Under the pieces are notes generated by a model that worked only from the letters and a program-made list of their open reading frames with translations, did no database searches and was not told the origin of the DNA. A stretch of 22,984 nt of DNA from assembly GCA_024640485.1 (NCBI GenBank), contig JAHEEY010000012.1, positions 1-22,984 of the forward strand, in the 5' to 3' direction. Position 1 is the stretch's first letter. Each line of letters opens with the position of its first letter. Positions 12,732 through 20,733 of the stretch are shown piece by piece. Both the position numbers and the translations under genes were made by a program. This DNA is from Chloroflexota bacterium (GTDB taxonomy: Bacteria; Chloroflexota; Anaerolineae; Promineifilales; Promineifilaceae).

Positions 12732-15700
12732 ATGGCATATGGGCTTTGGGGAGGGTCTGGCGCAGTGTTCCTGTCATTGCCAGGCCGCCTGTCTGGGTTC
12801 TTGCTCCTGCTGTTGTATGTGCTGGGACTGATATATGCTGGGTATCATTTCCGCCAAGACTATCGAAGACTGTCAGTTCGCCAATGGCTGCTGACTGCCG
12901 GCCTAGCGCTGTTTTCTATAGTAACCAGCCAGTTGTTCCCGCTGTTCGTTTTTCAAGATCCGGAGATAGTCCTGACGCTGTTTGCCGCCGTGCCCTTCTT
13001 GCTGGCAGCGGCTATCTTGAATCCTGCGGCAGCGATGATCGTGGGCCTGTTCACCGGTTTGGGGCGGAGTTTGGGGCAAACCCACACGCTATTTGAGATC
13101 TTCCATTTCGCGATGGCCGCAGCCGTGGCGTCCTCCTTGATTCAGCAGCGTTATATGGGCCGGATCTATGATTGGCTGCGACAGCCGGTTATCAGCGGCC
13201 TTCTGGTGACTACCAGTGTCACCTTGCTGCAGATCCTGGCGACCTTTGTCAGCGCTGATGCCGGCGGCAGTTATGTGGTTGCTTTGGACCATGCCCTATT
13301 TGCCGCTTCAGCGGATTTCTGGACGCTGCTGATCGCTGGCGGCGTGGGCGGCGGTATTGTCTCCCTGGTCTTGAGTGGGCTGCCCCATCTTCGGCCGCAG
13401 ACAGTCCTGGTCCCCTCGCCTGGGGAACTCAGCCTGCGCAATCGTCTGCTGAGCAATTTCGTCCTCTTCGCGGTGCTGCTGACCGCCTTGTTGGTGACTA
13501 TCGTCTTCAAGCTTTCCGTCAACGTCTCCGCCAAATTAGTGGTCAACCAGATGGCCCACAACGCCCAGACCGTCTCAATGGAAATCCCTGAATTCCAGAC
13601 CCATCTGCAGAACGTGCTGGCTCAATATGGGGATAATGAAGGGCTGTTGACCGGCGATGTCGCCGAAAGTGAAAAAGTATTGAAGCAGATGCACCGCTCC
13701 GATTCCTTTTATCGGCGCATCCTGCTGGTAGACAGTAACCAGAAACTGACGGCGTATTATCCGCCGGAGGGTGAGAATCAGGTCTCTTTGTCGGAATTTG
13801 AACGAGATGCTGTGGCAAAGGCGTTTTTGACCAACAGCTATGATATCGCCACTGCCGAGTCCAAGGGTGAAGAGCAGGTGGTTAGTTTTGTCGTGCCGGT
13901 GCTTGATCCCGAGGGCTCGACGCGATCGGTCCTCATCGGCCGCGTGCCCCAGTTATCTCTGGAGAGCCTTATTGTGGGGCTGCAGGGAGCGGTGGGCCAA
14001 GGGGTCGGGTTTATCGTCGATGAGAATCACAAGATCATCGCCCATTCGCAAGAGAGCAAACTGCTTACCGAATGGAAGCCGCCGGCCAACCCGCTGGATC
14101 AAATCGAGACGAGCCAGACTGAATCGGGTATCGCCTACCGGGGCAGCCAGGTGCAGGATGGGGTGCGTGAGCTGGTGTTCTATATGAGCTCTGCTGAGCA
14201 TCCATGGCAGGTGGTGACCACGGTTCCCTATGCTGCTGTGCTGAACCTGGCCTTGAGTATCGGCGGCCCTCTGACCATGGTGCTGATATTGGTCATGGCG
14301 ATTTTTTACGGCAATCTTGCCGTGGTCGGGCGGGATATCACCCGCCCTGTTACTGAACTGGTGGAAGCGGCCAAGACGATTGCCGGCGGGGGAAAATGGG
14401 CCCCTTCTACTGAGATTCAACGTAGTGATGAGATCGGGCAGCTGAGCCACGCTTTTGGACAGATGTACCGTTCTCGAAACAAACGGCTGCGGGAGCTGTC
14501 GCTGCTGCTGAGCGTCAGCCACAATGTCGCCGCCAACATTGATATCAATCAAGGCATGCTGGCTATTTTGCGCGGCGCCCTGCGGGGCACCGGCGCTGCC
14601 GGCGCTCGAGCTGTGGTCCTGAATCCCAGCGGTGGTCATCCACTGACCTTCGGTGAAGGGCCGGCAGCCGAGGGGATGGCGGCGCTGGATCGAGAGATCA
14701 TGGTCAGGGTGCGTAACTCCAAGGGATTGATTTTGGCGACCCCGGCACAGATGCGCGGCGTGTTCAACATCAATGAACCTGAACTGCCGGTATCTGCCTT
14801 GATCGCGATTCCATTGAACTTCGACAGCCGCTTTCAGGGTGTATTGTGGCTGGGTTACCGCCAGGCTCACAGTATTGATCCGTCGGCCCATACCCTGCTG
14901 CAGACGCTGGCTGGGCAGGCCGCTGTCTTGGCGGAAAACGCGCATCTATTCGCGGCAGCAGAGGGCGGCCGGCGTCGTTTGGCTGCCGTTCTGGCCAGCA
15001 CCACTGACGCGGTTATCGTGACGGACCAATCTCATCGCATTTTGCTGATCAACCGGGCGATGGAAAGCGCGTTTGGCCTGAAAGAGTCTGAGGCGAAGAA
15101 CCGCCCCGTTTCCGATGTAATCAAGAGCGAAAAGCTGGTGGAGGCGCTGACTGAGACGGACGACCGGGTGTACAACCTGGAGCTTTCCAACAACAATGGC
15201 CGGATCTTCTACAGCAGCGCGGCGCCGATTGTCAGTCCCGATGGCCAGGCTATCGGGCGGGTAGCGGTTCTGCATGACATCACTCATCTCAAGCAGCTGG
15301 ACCAGGTGAAATCGGAATTCGTTTCCACCGTGTCCCATGATCTAAAGAGCCCGCTGACTATCTTGAAGGGGCATGCCACCATGCTGCCCATGATGGGGGA
15401 TATCAACGAGAAGCAGGAGCTCTATCTGGACAAGATCATGAAAGGCATTGACCGAATGTCTACCCTGGTCGATGATCTGCTCGATTTGGGTCGGATTGAA
15501 GCCGGTATGGAATTGAATGTTGCGGATGTCAATCTGCAGGAGCTGCTGTCGGAAATCAAAGACGATTATTGGCAGCAAGCATATTACAATGGCATCAAAC
15601 TGAACACTGAGGTGGGAGTGACAGTCCCGGTCATCAAAGCTGAAAAAGAGTGGATTCGCCACGCGATCGTTAACCTGGTGACCAACGGCATCAAATACGC

Positions 15701-16001
15701 CCCCAACAGCGGCGATATGGTGCTTCGAGCAGAGCCGATTAACGGCAAAGTCGTTATCAGTCTGCAGGACAAGGGGCCTGGCATTGCCAGAGAGCAGCAG
15801 ATGAGACTGTTCGAGAAGTTCTACCGGGTACAAGGGGACAGCGCTCAGAAGGTCGAAGGAGCTGGATTGGGATTGGCTATTGTTAAGTCTATCGTGGAAC
15901 GGCATGGTGGACGTGTCTGGTGCACCAGCCAGGTTGGACAGGGCAGTATCTTCTCAATCATGCTCCCCTTGGAACCGTCGATACCTGAGAAAACGGCGTA
16001 A
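12732..16001 (+). CDS. Multi-domain membrane sensor histidine kinase (orphan)
   Basis: 1089 residues. An N-terminal hydrophobic block (about 12-215) has six or seven membrane helices; helix about 240-265 leads into an extracytoplasmic double-Cache-like region (about 270-500, with VDSNQKLTAYYPP and VGFIVDENHKIIAHS), closed by a helix at about 508-532. Inside the cell follow HAMP (534-590), a GAF-like domain (about 600-735), PAS (about 748-855; STTDAVIVTDQSHRILLINRA), HisKA with the phospho-acceptor His869 in STVSHDLKSP, and HATPase with N box NLVTN (981-985), DKGPGIA and GAGLGLAIV. All catalytic elements are intact. No response regulator or receiver domain is encoded beside it, so its partner is elsewhere. 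GGGAAGAGG six bases upstream supports ATG 12732. Ligand unknown; Cache domains often bind small organic molecules. Confidence 0.95.
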   Translation: MAYGLWGGSGAVFLSLPGRLSGFLLLLLYVLGLIYAGYHFRQDYRRLSVRQWLLTAGLALFSIVTSQLFPLFVFQDPEIVLTLFAAVPFLLAAAILNPAAAMIVGLFTGLGRSLGQTHTLFEIFHFAMAAAVASSLIQQRYMGRIYDWLRQPVISGLLVTTSVTLLQILATFVSADAGGSYVVALDHALFAASADFWTLLIAGGVGGGIVSLVLSGLPHLRPQTVLVPSPGELSLRNRLLSNFVLFAVLLTALLVTIVFKLSVNVSAKLVVNQMAHNAQTVSMEIPEFQTHLQNVLAQYGDNEGLLTGDVAESEKVLKQMHRSDSFYRRILLVDSNQKLTAYYPPEGENQVSLSEFERDAVAKAFLTNSYDIATAESKGEEQVVSFVVPVLDPEGSTRSVLIGRVPQLSLESLIVGLQGAVGQGVGFIVDENHKIIAHSQESKLLTEWKPPANPLDQIETSQTESGIAYRGSQVQDGVRELVFYMSSAEHPWQVVTTVPYAAVLNLALSIGGPLTMVLILVMAIFYGNLAVVGRDITRPVTELVEAAKTIAGGGKWAPSTEIQRSDEIGQLSHAFGQMYRSRNKRLRELSLLLSVSHNVAANIDINQGMLAILRGALRGTGAAGARAVVLNPSGGHPLTFGEGPAAEGMAALDREIMVRVRNSKGLILATPAQMRGVFNINEPELPVSALIAIPLNFDSRFQGVLWLGYRQAHSIDPSAHTLLQTLAGQAAVLAENAHLFAAAEGGRRRLAAVLASTTDAVIVTDQSHRILLINRAMESAFGLKESEAKNRPVSDVIKSEKLVEALTETDDRVYNLELSNNNGRIFYSSAAPIVSPDGQAIGRVAVLHDITHLKQLDQVKSEFVSTVSHDLKSPLTILKGHATMLPMMGDINEKQELYLDKIMKGIDRMSTLVDDLLDLGRIEAGMELNVADVNLQELLSEIKDDYWQQAYYNGIKLNTEVGVTVPVIKAEKEWIRHAIVNLVTNGIKYAPNSGDMVLRAEPINGKVVISLQDKGPGIAREQQMRLFEKFYRVQGDSAQKVEGAGLGLAIVKSIVERHGGRVWCTSQVGQGSIFSIMLPLEPSIPEKTA

Positions 16002-16026
16002 GCTAGGCTGGGTAAACCAGCCTAGC
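16002..16026. terminator. Hairpin between convergent sensor kinase and rluD genes
   Basis: A perfect 10-bp stem GCTAGGCTGG/CCAGCCTAGC with a 5-nt loop begins one base after the kinase stop and contains the rluD stop codon (16022-16024). There is no T-run on either side, so it is not a classical intrinsic terminator; it may protect both 3' ends or pause polymerase. Confidence 0.5.
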
Positions 16027-16942
16027 CGCTTAACTTGTCGATGACTGCCTGAAGTGAGGGGGGGAGTTCGGCGCTTATGGTCAATTCCTGATTGTCTGAC
16101 GGCCGTCTGAATGTAAGTTCGGCGGCGTGCAGGAAGTGACGTTTGAGCGGTATCCGCTGCTTTCGCAAACCATACACTTTATCTCCCACAATCGGATAGC
16201 CAACAAAGGACAGATGGACCCGGATTTGGTGGGTTCGACCTGTCTTGGGGGAGCATTTCACCAAGCTAAACTCATCAAAGTTGAGAATTGTACTGTATTG
16301 AGTCTGGGCTTCTCTTGAGCGGGATGACTTGTTCGAGATGACGCTCATCTTCTTCCGCCTGCGGGTATCCCGCCCAATAGGGGCATCGATGATGGCGGAA
16401 GGTGGCTGAATCTGCCCTTCGACCAGCGCCAGATAGATCTTTTGAATCGTGCGTGACTTGAACTGCTCCTGCAGATGGCGCAGCGCCTGGTCGTTTTTGG
16501 CGACGATGATCAAGCCGGAGGTCTCTTTGTCCAGCCGGTGAACGATGCCCGGGCGGCGCTCGCCGCCGATACCCCGGATGTCGGGGCAGTGAGCCAAGAT
16601 CGCATTAACCAGCGTGCCGCTTTCATGACCAGCCGAGGGATGGACCACCATTCCTGCCGGCTTGTTTATCAGGATGCAGTCTTCATCTTCATAGCGAATG
16701 TCCAGGGAAATGTCTTCCGGCAGCAGTTCAGTCTCTACCACTTCTGGCAGCGTGACGACCAGATGTTCGCCCCCTTCCAGCCGGAGACTTGCCTTAACCG
16801 GTCTGCCGTCAAGAAGGATCTTTCCATCTTTAATCAGCTGTTGGATTTGAGTCCGGGACAGCTCCGGCAGCGCTTCGGCTAACGCTTTGTCGAGCCGGTC
16901 GCCAGCGGCGTCTAGGGTTAATTCCAGTTGTTGACCGTACAT
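16022..16942 (-). CDS. rluD: RluD-type 23S rRNA pseudouridine synthase
   Basis: 306 residues. An N-terminal S4 RNA-binding domain (about 14-70: DRLDKALAEALPELSR, then IKDGKILLDGRPVK) is followed by the catalytic domain with INKPAGMVVHPS (92-103) and the active-site motif HRLDKETSG with catalytic Asp138. This is the RluA/RluC/RluD family; length, the S4 domain and the partnership with lspA favour the RluD branch, which modifies helix 69 of 23S rRNA (E. coli U1911, U1915, U1917). The start ATG (16942) directly abuts the lspA stop (TAG-ATG), so translation is likely coupled. The 3' end overlaps the hairpin 16002-16026. Confidence 0.92.
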   Translation of the reverse strand: MYGQQLELTLDAAGDRLDKALAEALPELSRTQIQQLIKDGKILLDGRPVKASLRLEGGEHLVVTLPEVVETELLPEDISLDIRYEDEDCILINKPAGMVVHPSAGHESGTLVNAILAHCPDIRGIGGERRPGIVHRLDKETSGLIIVAKNDQALRHLQEQFKSRTIQKIYLALVEGQIQPPSAIIDAPIGRDTRRRKKMSVISNKSSRSREAQTQYSTILNFDEFSLVKCSPKTGRTHQIRVHLSFVGYPIVGDKVYGLRKQRIPLKRHFLHAAELTFRRPSDNQELTISAELPPSLQAVIDKLSG

Positions 16943-17542
16943 CTATTGAGCGGCCTCGTTCCCGAACTGCTGCATCTCGCTGCCGGACGCTTCTTCCGCC
17001 GCTTTTCTGGCGGCATTAGCAGCGGCAAGCTGCCGCTCTTCCCGCCAGAGCAGCCAGGCTAAAAGGATGGCGCCGGCAACGACAGCCATATCGGCGACAT
17101 TAAAGACGGGCCAAGGGCCGAAATCCAGAAAATCGGTCACATGTCCGATCCTCTGCCTATCGATCCAGTTGCCTAAAGCGCCGCCCACCTGCAACCCTAA
17201 GGCCAACCGTAAACTGAATTGGCCCTCAGGCAGGGTGTAGTTGTAGATAAGAATCGCAGCAGCTACAAAAACAGCAGCCCAGCCGAAGATGGTACTACCG
17301 GCAGGAAACATCCCGAACGCTATTCCCGTGTTGCTGGTGTGGGAAAAGCGAAAGAAAGCCGCTATGGAGGGGATTGGTGCCCAACTCGTGTAAAGAGGCA
17401 GCGTGGATTCGACAAAATACTTACTGAATTGATCCAGAAGGATAATGGCGGCAGCAATCCAGATAAGCCATGTGCGATGAGCCGCTTTTGGTGGTTGCGG
17501 CTGATAAGTTTCAGCCGTCTCGTCGTGATTCGTTTCGATCAT
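16943..17542 (-). CDS. lspA: Lipoprotein signal peptidase II
   Basis: 199 residues with four membrane helices (about 25-37, 82-100, 110-125, 146-166). Family motifs: DQFSKYFVE (37-45), NTGIAFGMF (71-79), GNWIDR (124-129) and the catalytic aspartates Asp137 (GHVTDFLD) and Asp151 (FNVADM). It cleaves diacylglyceryl-prolipoproteins before the lipobox Cys; the lipoprotein at 1-565 is one expected substrate. Compared with typical LspA (about 160 residues) it has an extra polar N-terminus of about 20 residues and a C-terminal Ala/Glu-rich cytoplasmic tail from 168. AAGGA lies 5 nt before ATG 17542. First gene of an lspA-rluD operon. Confidence 0.95.
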   Translation of the reverse strand: MIETNHDETAETYQPQPPKAAHRTWLIWIAAAIILLDQFSKYFVESTLPLYTSWAPIPSIAAFFRFSHTSNTGIAFGMFPAGSTIFGWAAVFVAAAILIYNYTLPEGQFSLRLALGLQVGGALGNWIDRQRIGHVTDFLDFGPWPVFNVADMAVVAGAILLAWLLWREERQLAAANAARKAAEEASGSEMQQFGNEAAQ

Positions 17543-17608
17543 AGTTGTCCTTGAAAACGAGGAGATGCATGATTGACTCCCCGAATTCCATTAAAATAAT
17601 CCACTGAC

Positions 17609-17637
17609 ATTGTACCAACGGCTGTCTATTTGACCAA
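17609..17637 (-). promoter_or_regulatory. Probable lspA-rluD promoter
   Basis: Minus strand TTGGTC (17632-17637), 17-nt spacer, TACAAT (17609-17614), about 67 bp before lspA. An inverted repeat GGCTGTC/GACAGCC (17620-17626 and 17639-17645) overlaps the spacer and flanks the -35; it could be an operator or, less likely, a hairpin ending the methyltransferase transcript. Confidence 0.45.
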
Positions 17638-17671
17638 TGACAGCCGGTTTCCTGGAGGAGTCTCACCCTCT

Positions 17672-18361
17672 TTATGAGGATGTTCTAATCGCAGTGACGA
17701 CCACGACCTGGCTTCCGGCTAAAGCGATCTGCGATACGGTGACCTCAAAACCGGCCGCGGCTACCAGATGCCGCAGCGAGGCCGATTCATCGGGGAGTTC
17801 AGGAACTGCAGAGGCGCCGGTATCGTGGGGGTGTCGCTGCCCGGTGACGCGAAACAGCCAATCGATCAGCCGGTTGATCACCCCGTGTCCGGTCAAATGC
17901 CCTTCTGGAACGATGACCAGCCGGCCGTCAGGTTTCAGCACCCGGTGAACCGATGCCAGCGTGTTTGGATTGACGATGTATTCGGTCGGGAAGGTGGAGA
18001 GCACGGTGTCGAAGCACGCCGGCGCGAACGGCAGCGCCTGGACCTCGGCCCGTACCAATGGGGCGCTGCTGCGGCTTTTTGCCAGCCGGCTCATATATGG
18101 GGAGATATCCAGCCCAACTGCCCGGCTGCCGGCGGCCGCCAGTGCCGCCAGCATATGGCCGGGCCCATGCCCCAGCTCCAGAACGTCACCATGGGCAACG
18201 AACGGCAGCGCCGCCCGCTGCCATTCTCGCCATCGACCTCGGGAGACAATCCAGCTGACAGGATCATACGTCCAGGCCAATTCAAAATAGAGCAGGCGGA
18301 AGCTGAAGCGGATCAGTTCCTTCCAAATTCGTTCGAACATAGTAATTTCGATTGTGGCCAT
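17672..18361 (-). CDS. Class I SAM-dependent methyltransferase
   Basis: 229 residues, Methyltransf_11 type. Motif I VLELGHGPGHML (about 60-71) forms the SAM-binding loop; acidic residue Asp in VGLDISPYM follows strand two; ALPFAPACFDTVLSTFP is the motif II region, and RVLKPDGRLVIVPEG is the typical post-II strand. The N-terminal hydrophobic stretch LIRFSFRLLYFELAWTYD might associate with membrane. Such proteins near phospholipid or quinone genes often methylate lipids, but no such neighbour exists here, so the substrate is unknown. ATG 18361 and ATG 18340 (MFERIW) are both possible; neither has a good ribosome binding site. Confidence 0.88.
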   Translation of the reverse strand: MATIEITMFERIWKELIRFSFRLLYFELAWTYDPVSWIVSRGRWREWQRAALPFVAHGDVLELGHGPGHMLAALAAAGSRAVGLDISPYMSRLAKSRSSAPLVRAEVQALPFAPACFDTVLSTFPTEYIVNPNTLASVHRVLKPDGRLVIVPEGHLTGHGVINRLIDWLFRVTGQRHPHDTGASAVPELPDESASLRHLVAAAGFEVTVSQIALAGSQVVVVTAIRTSS

Positions 18362-18432
18362 CGCCGTGAGGGTGCCTGAGGGAGCTTAAGCACGAAGACG
18401 GCATTGCCGGCGGTGGTCAGGGCGACTTCCAC
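18313..18432 (-). CDS. Possible small ORF or gene remnant overlapping the methyltransferase start
   Basis: GTG 18432 has GGAG five bases upstream and opens a 39-codon frame reading EVALTTAGNAVFVLKLPQ near its start. The frame upstream of the GTG, back to a TAA, also reads like protein (AGFNPGDQ). The last 49 bases overlap the methyltransferase out of frame. It may be a tiny gene, the decayed C-terminus of a larger one, or chance. No family recognised. Confidence 0.25.
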   Translation of the reverse strand: MEVALTTAGNAVFVLKLPQAPSRRWPQSKLLCSNEFGRN

Positions 18433-18464
18433 CTGATCTCCTGGGTTGAAGCCAGCTTAAATCG

Positions 18465-18493
18465 CTGGCATTAGCTGGCAACAATTGTATACT
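18465..18493 (+). promoter_or_regulatory. Possible pfkA promoter
   Basis: CTGGCA (18465-18470), 17-nt spacer, TATACT (18488-18493), about 90 bp before ATG 18584. The -35 lies in an inverted repeat GCCAGC/GCTGGC (18451-18456 and 18464-18469), with a third AGCTGGC copy at 18473-18479, possibly an operator. Confidence 0.4.
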
Positions 18494-18583
18494 AAAAACG
18501 GGAGCAGCTGGACGTGATCCCACAGTGCGGACGGCTCGAATCGTGCCTGGCAGTTAACCGGAGATGGCTGAAGAGGACTCATC

Positions 18584-19684
18584 ATGACTACCAAACGGAT
18601 AGCAATTACCACTGGCGGTGGCGACGCGCCTGGTCTGAATGCGGTTATTCGCTCCATCGTGCTGACCTCACTCAACCGCGGCTGGGAATGCTATGGTATT
18701 CGGGAAGGATACAATGGGCTGTTGACGCCGGAGCGGTTTCCCGAAGGCGGATTGATCCCGCTGGACCGGAATTCTGTGAGAGGGATCACCCATTTGGGAG
18801 GCACGATATTAGGGACAACCAATCGCGGCAACCCGTTCAGCTACCCGGTACCCGGTGAAGACGGCCAAATGCGCGAGGTCGACAGGTCTGACGAGCTCGT
18901 CGCCACCTTAAAGGAGCAGGGAGTAGATGCCTTGATCGCTATTGGCGGGGATGGCTCCATGGAAATCGCCCATGCTTTGTCGCTGAAAGGGGTGCAGGTG
19001 GTGGGGGTGCCCAAGACCATCGACAATGACCTGGACAAAACGGTAATCACCTTTGGTTTCGATACAGCGGTCAGCTTCACCACTGAATGTATTGACCGGC
19101 TGCACTCGACGGCGGAGGCGCACCGCCGGATTATGGTGGTGGAGGTAATGGGGCGATATGCCGGCTGGATCGCCTTGAATGCTGGCGTTGCCGCCACCGC
19201 TGACGCCATCCTCATCCCTGAAATCCCATACGACATCAACAAAGTCGCCGAGAAGGTGATGTCACGGGTTCGCAGTGGGCGAGATTTTTCGATCATCATG
19301 GTCGCCGAAGGGGCCAGGCCAGAGGGCGGACAGCTGACTGTGGCTGGCAAAGAAGTCGGCCGGGCGGAGCGGCTGGGCGGCGTTGGGCAGAAAGTGTGCA
19401 GCGCTTTGGAGGAGATCACCGGAAAAGAAGCCCGGGTGGTTGTCCTGGGACACCTGCTGCGCGGCGGTACCCCGACCTCATTTGACCGTCTGATCTCGCT
19501 GCGATTTGGAGCGGCAGCGGTGAGGGCCATAGACGAAGGGCAGAGTGGGGTAATGGTCGCCCTGGATCCACCAACGGTCCGTTATGTGCCTCTGGAACAA
19601 GCCACCCGGCGCATGAAGGTAGTCCCGTTGGATTGCGACACGATTTTAACTGCCCGCGACCTGGGGATCTCGTTTGGTGATTAA
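18584..19684 (+). CDS. pfkA: 6-phosphofructokinase (mixed-signature PfkA family)
   Basis: 366 residues; converts fructose 6-phosphate to fructose 1,6-bisphosphate in the cytoplasm. N-terminal TTGGGDAPGLNAVIR (9-23) is the phosphate-donor loop. GGDGS (121-125) has Gly where PPi-dependent enzymes usually have Asp, pointing to ATP use; yet PKTIDND (143-149) has Lys144, the residue common in PPi enzymes, where E. coli PfkA has Gly. This Gly/Lys combination occurs in the group III ATP-PFKs of actinobacteria and relatives. Catalytic Asp147, the MGRYAGWIA substrate loop and the LLRGGTPTSFDR segment are present. GAGGA about 7 nt before ATG 18584 supports the start. It stands alone, with ctaB 77 bp downstream under its own promoter. 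Confidence 0.94.
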   Translation: MTTKRIAITTGGGDAPGLNAVIRSIVLTSLNRGWECYGIREGYNGLLTPERFPEGGLIPLDRNSVRGITHLGGTILGTTNRGNPFSYPVPGEDGQMREVDRSDELVATLKEQGVDALIAIGGDGSMEIAHALSLKGVQVVGVPKTIDNDLDKTVITFGFDTAVSFTTECIDRLHSTAEAHRRIMVVEVMGRYAGWIALNAGVAATADAILIPEIPYDINKVAEKVMSRVRSGRDFSIIMVAEGARPEGGQLTVAGKEVGRAERLGGVGQKVCSALEEITGKEARVVVLGHLLRGGTPTSFDRLISLRFGAAAVRAIDEGQSGVMVALDPPTVRYVPLEQATRRMKVVPLDCDTILTARDLGISFGD

Positions 19685-19697
19685 GCCATAAGTGTTT

Positions 19698-19726
19698 TTG
19701 GTACTCATCAGGAGAGTTGCTACAAT
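19698..19726 (+). promoter_or_regulatory. ctaB promoter
   Basis: TTGGTA (19698-19703), 17-nt spacer, TACAAT (19721-19726), 35 bp before ATG 19762, giving a short leader that contains the GGGAG ribosome binding site. Confidence 0.6.
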
Positions 19727-19761
19727 TCTGGCTAATTCGTGGTTGATTTTCGGGAGAATAG

Positions 19762-20733
19762 ATGGCGGTATCAGACGTAACAGAGCGCGGGAAAAACAGC
19801 AGTACATTGGCCGGTATCGAAGCTGGCGCCGCAGCAACAAGCACCGATTGGCGGGCGTTGATAAAAATGCTCGTGGTCTTGTTCAAACTGCGAATCGTCT
19901 TCTTGTTGTTGATGGCCGCAACGGGCGGCGCTTTCCTGGCGGCTGGCGGCTGGCCCGGATTTGGCCATTTGGCGCTGCTGTGGTTGACTGGGGGCATGTC
20001 GGCTGCCGGCGCCTCATCTCTCAACCAATATTTGGAGCGAAAATCTGATGGCGCCATGCTCCGGACTGAAAAACGCCCGCTGGTCAACGGGCAGGTCGCC
20101 AACCCGAATTGGGTACCCTATGTTGGCATGGGGCTGATCCTGCTGCCATCATTGGCAACCCTACCATTCAATGCCCCGCTGTCTTTCTTCCTGGCATTGG
20201 GTGCTTTCATCTATGTGGTCATCTATACCATCTGGCTCAAGCCGCGAACCTTACTCAATATCGTCATCGGCGGCGCCGCCGGCAGCGCCTCTGTCCTCAG
20301 CGGCAGCGCGGCTGCCGGCGCATGGAATGATACTGGGGCCTTGGTCCTGGCGATGCTGCTCTTTCTCTGGACGCCGTTCCATTTCTGGAGCCTGGCGCTT
20401 TTGTACCAGGATGATTATGCGCGTGCCGACGTGCCTATGCTGCCGACGCAAACCACGCCTCGCCGTGCCGCTTTCTGGGTACTGCTGCACACCTTGGCCA
20501 CCGGGCTTGCTGGACTGCTGCTGGTGTTCATGCCTTTCCTGGGCTGGATCTTCTTCACACCGATGCTGTTGGTCACTGCCGATCTGATCTGGCGCAATAT
20601 CAAGCTCATTGCTGACCCCTCGAAAGCCAACGCCCGCTCCCTCTTCCTGGCTTCAAATCTTTATCTCTTGATACTGCTGCTGACCATCTGCCTTGACGCG
20701 ATGCTGCCCTTCTTTGAGGCGCCGATCCTGTAA
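19762..20733 (+). CDS. ctaB: Heme O synthase (protoheme IX farnesyltransferase)
   Basis: 323 residues, UbiA superfamily, with about nine membrane helices after a 30-residue polar N-terminus. First Asp-rich prenyl-diphosphate motif: NQYLERKSDGAMLRTEKRPL (88-107). The conserved YTIWLKPRTLLNIVIGG and the second motif region WTPFHFWSLALLYQDDYARAD with DVPMLP are typical of CtaB/CyoE and separate it from quinone prenyltransferases. It transfers farnesyl to heme b, making heme O for heme-copper oxidases, which implies aerobic respiration. Usual neighbours (ctaA, cox genes) are absent within the window. GGGAG lies a few bases before ATG 19762. Confidence 0.95.
   Translation: MAVSDVTERGKNSSTLAGIEAGAAATSTDWRALIKMLVVLFKLRIVFLLLMAATGGAFLAAGGWPGFGHLALLWLTGGMSAAGASSLNQYLERKSDGAMLRTEKRPLVNGQVANPNWVPYVGMGLILLPSLATLPFNAPLSFFLALGAFIYVVIYTIWLKPRTLLNIVIGGAAGSASVLSGSAAAGAWNDTGALVLAMLLFLWTPFHFWSLALLYQDDYARADVPMLPTQTTPRRAAFWVLLHTLATGLAGLLLVFMPFLGWIFFTPMLLVTADLIWRNIKLIADPSKANARSLFLASNLYLLILLLTICLDAMLPFFEAPIL

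Noticed and set aside
13953..14945. 330-codon minus-strand open frame opposite the sensor kinase gene
   Set aside because: It is a shadow of the well-supported kinase gene; composition (Gln/His/Arg-rich) and lack of any motif are typical of antisense frames in GC-rich genes.
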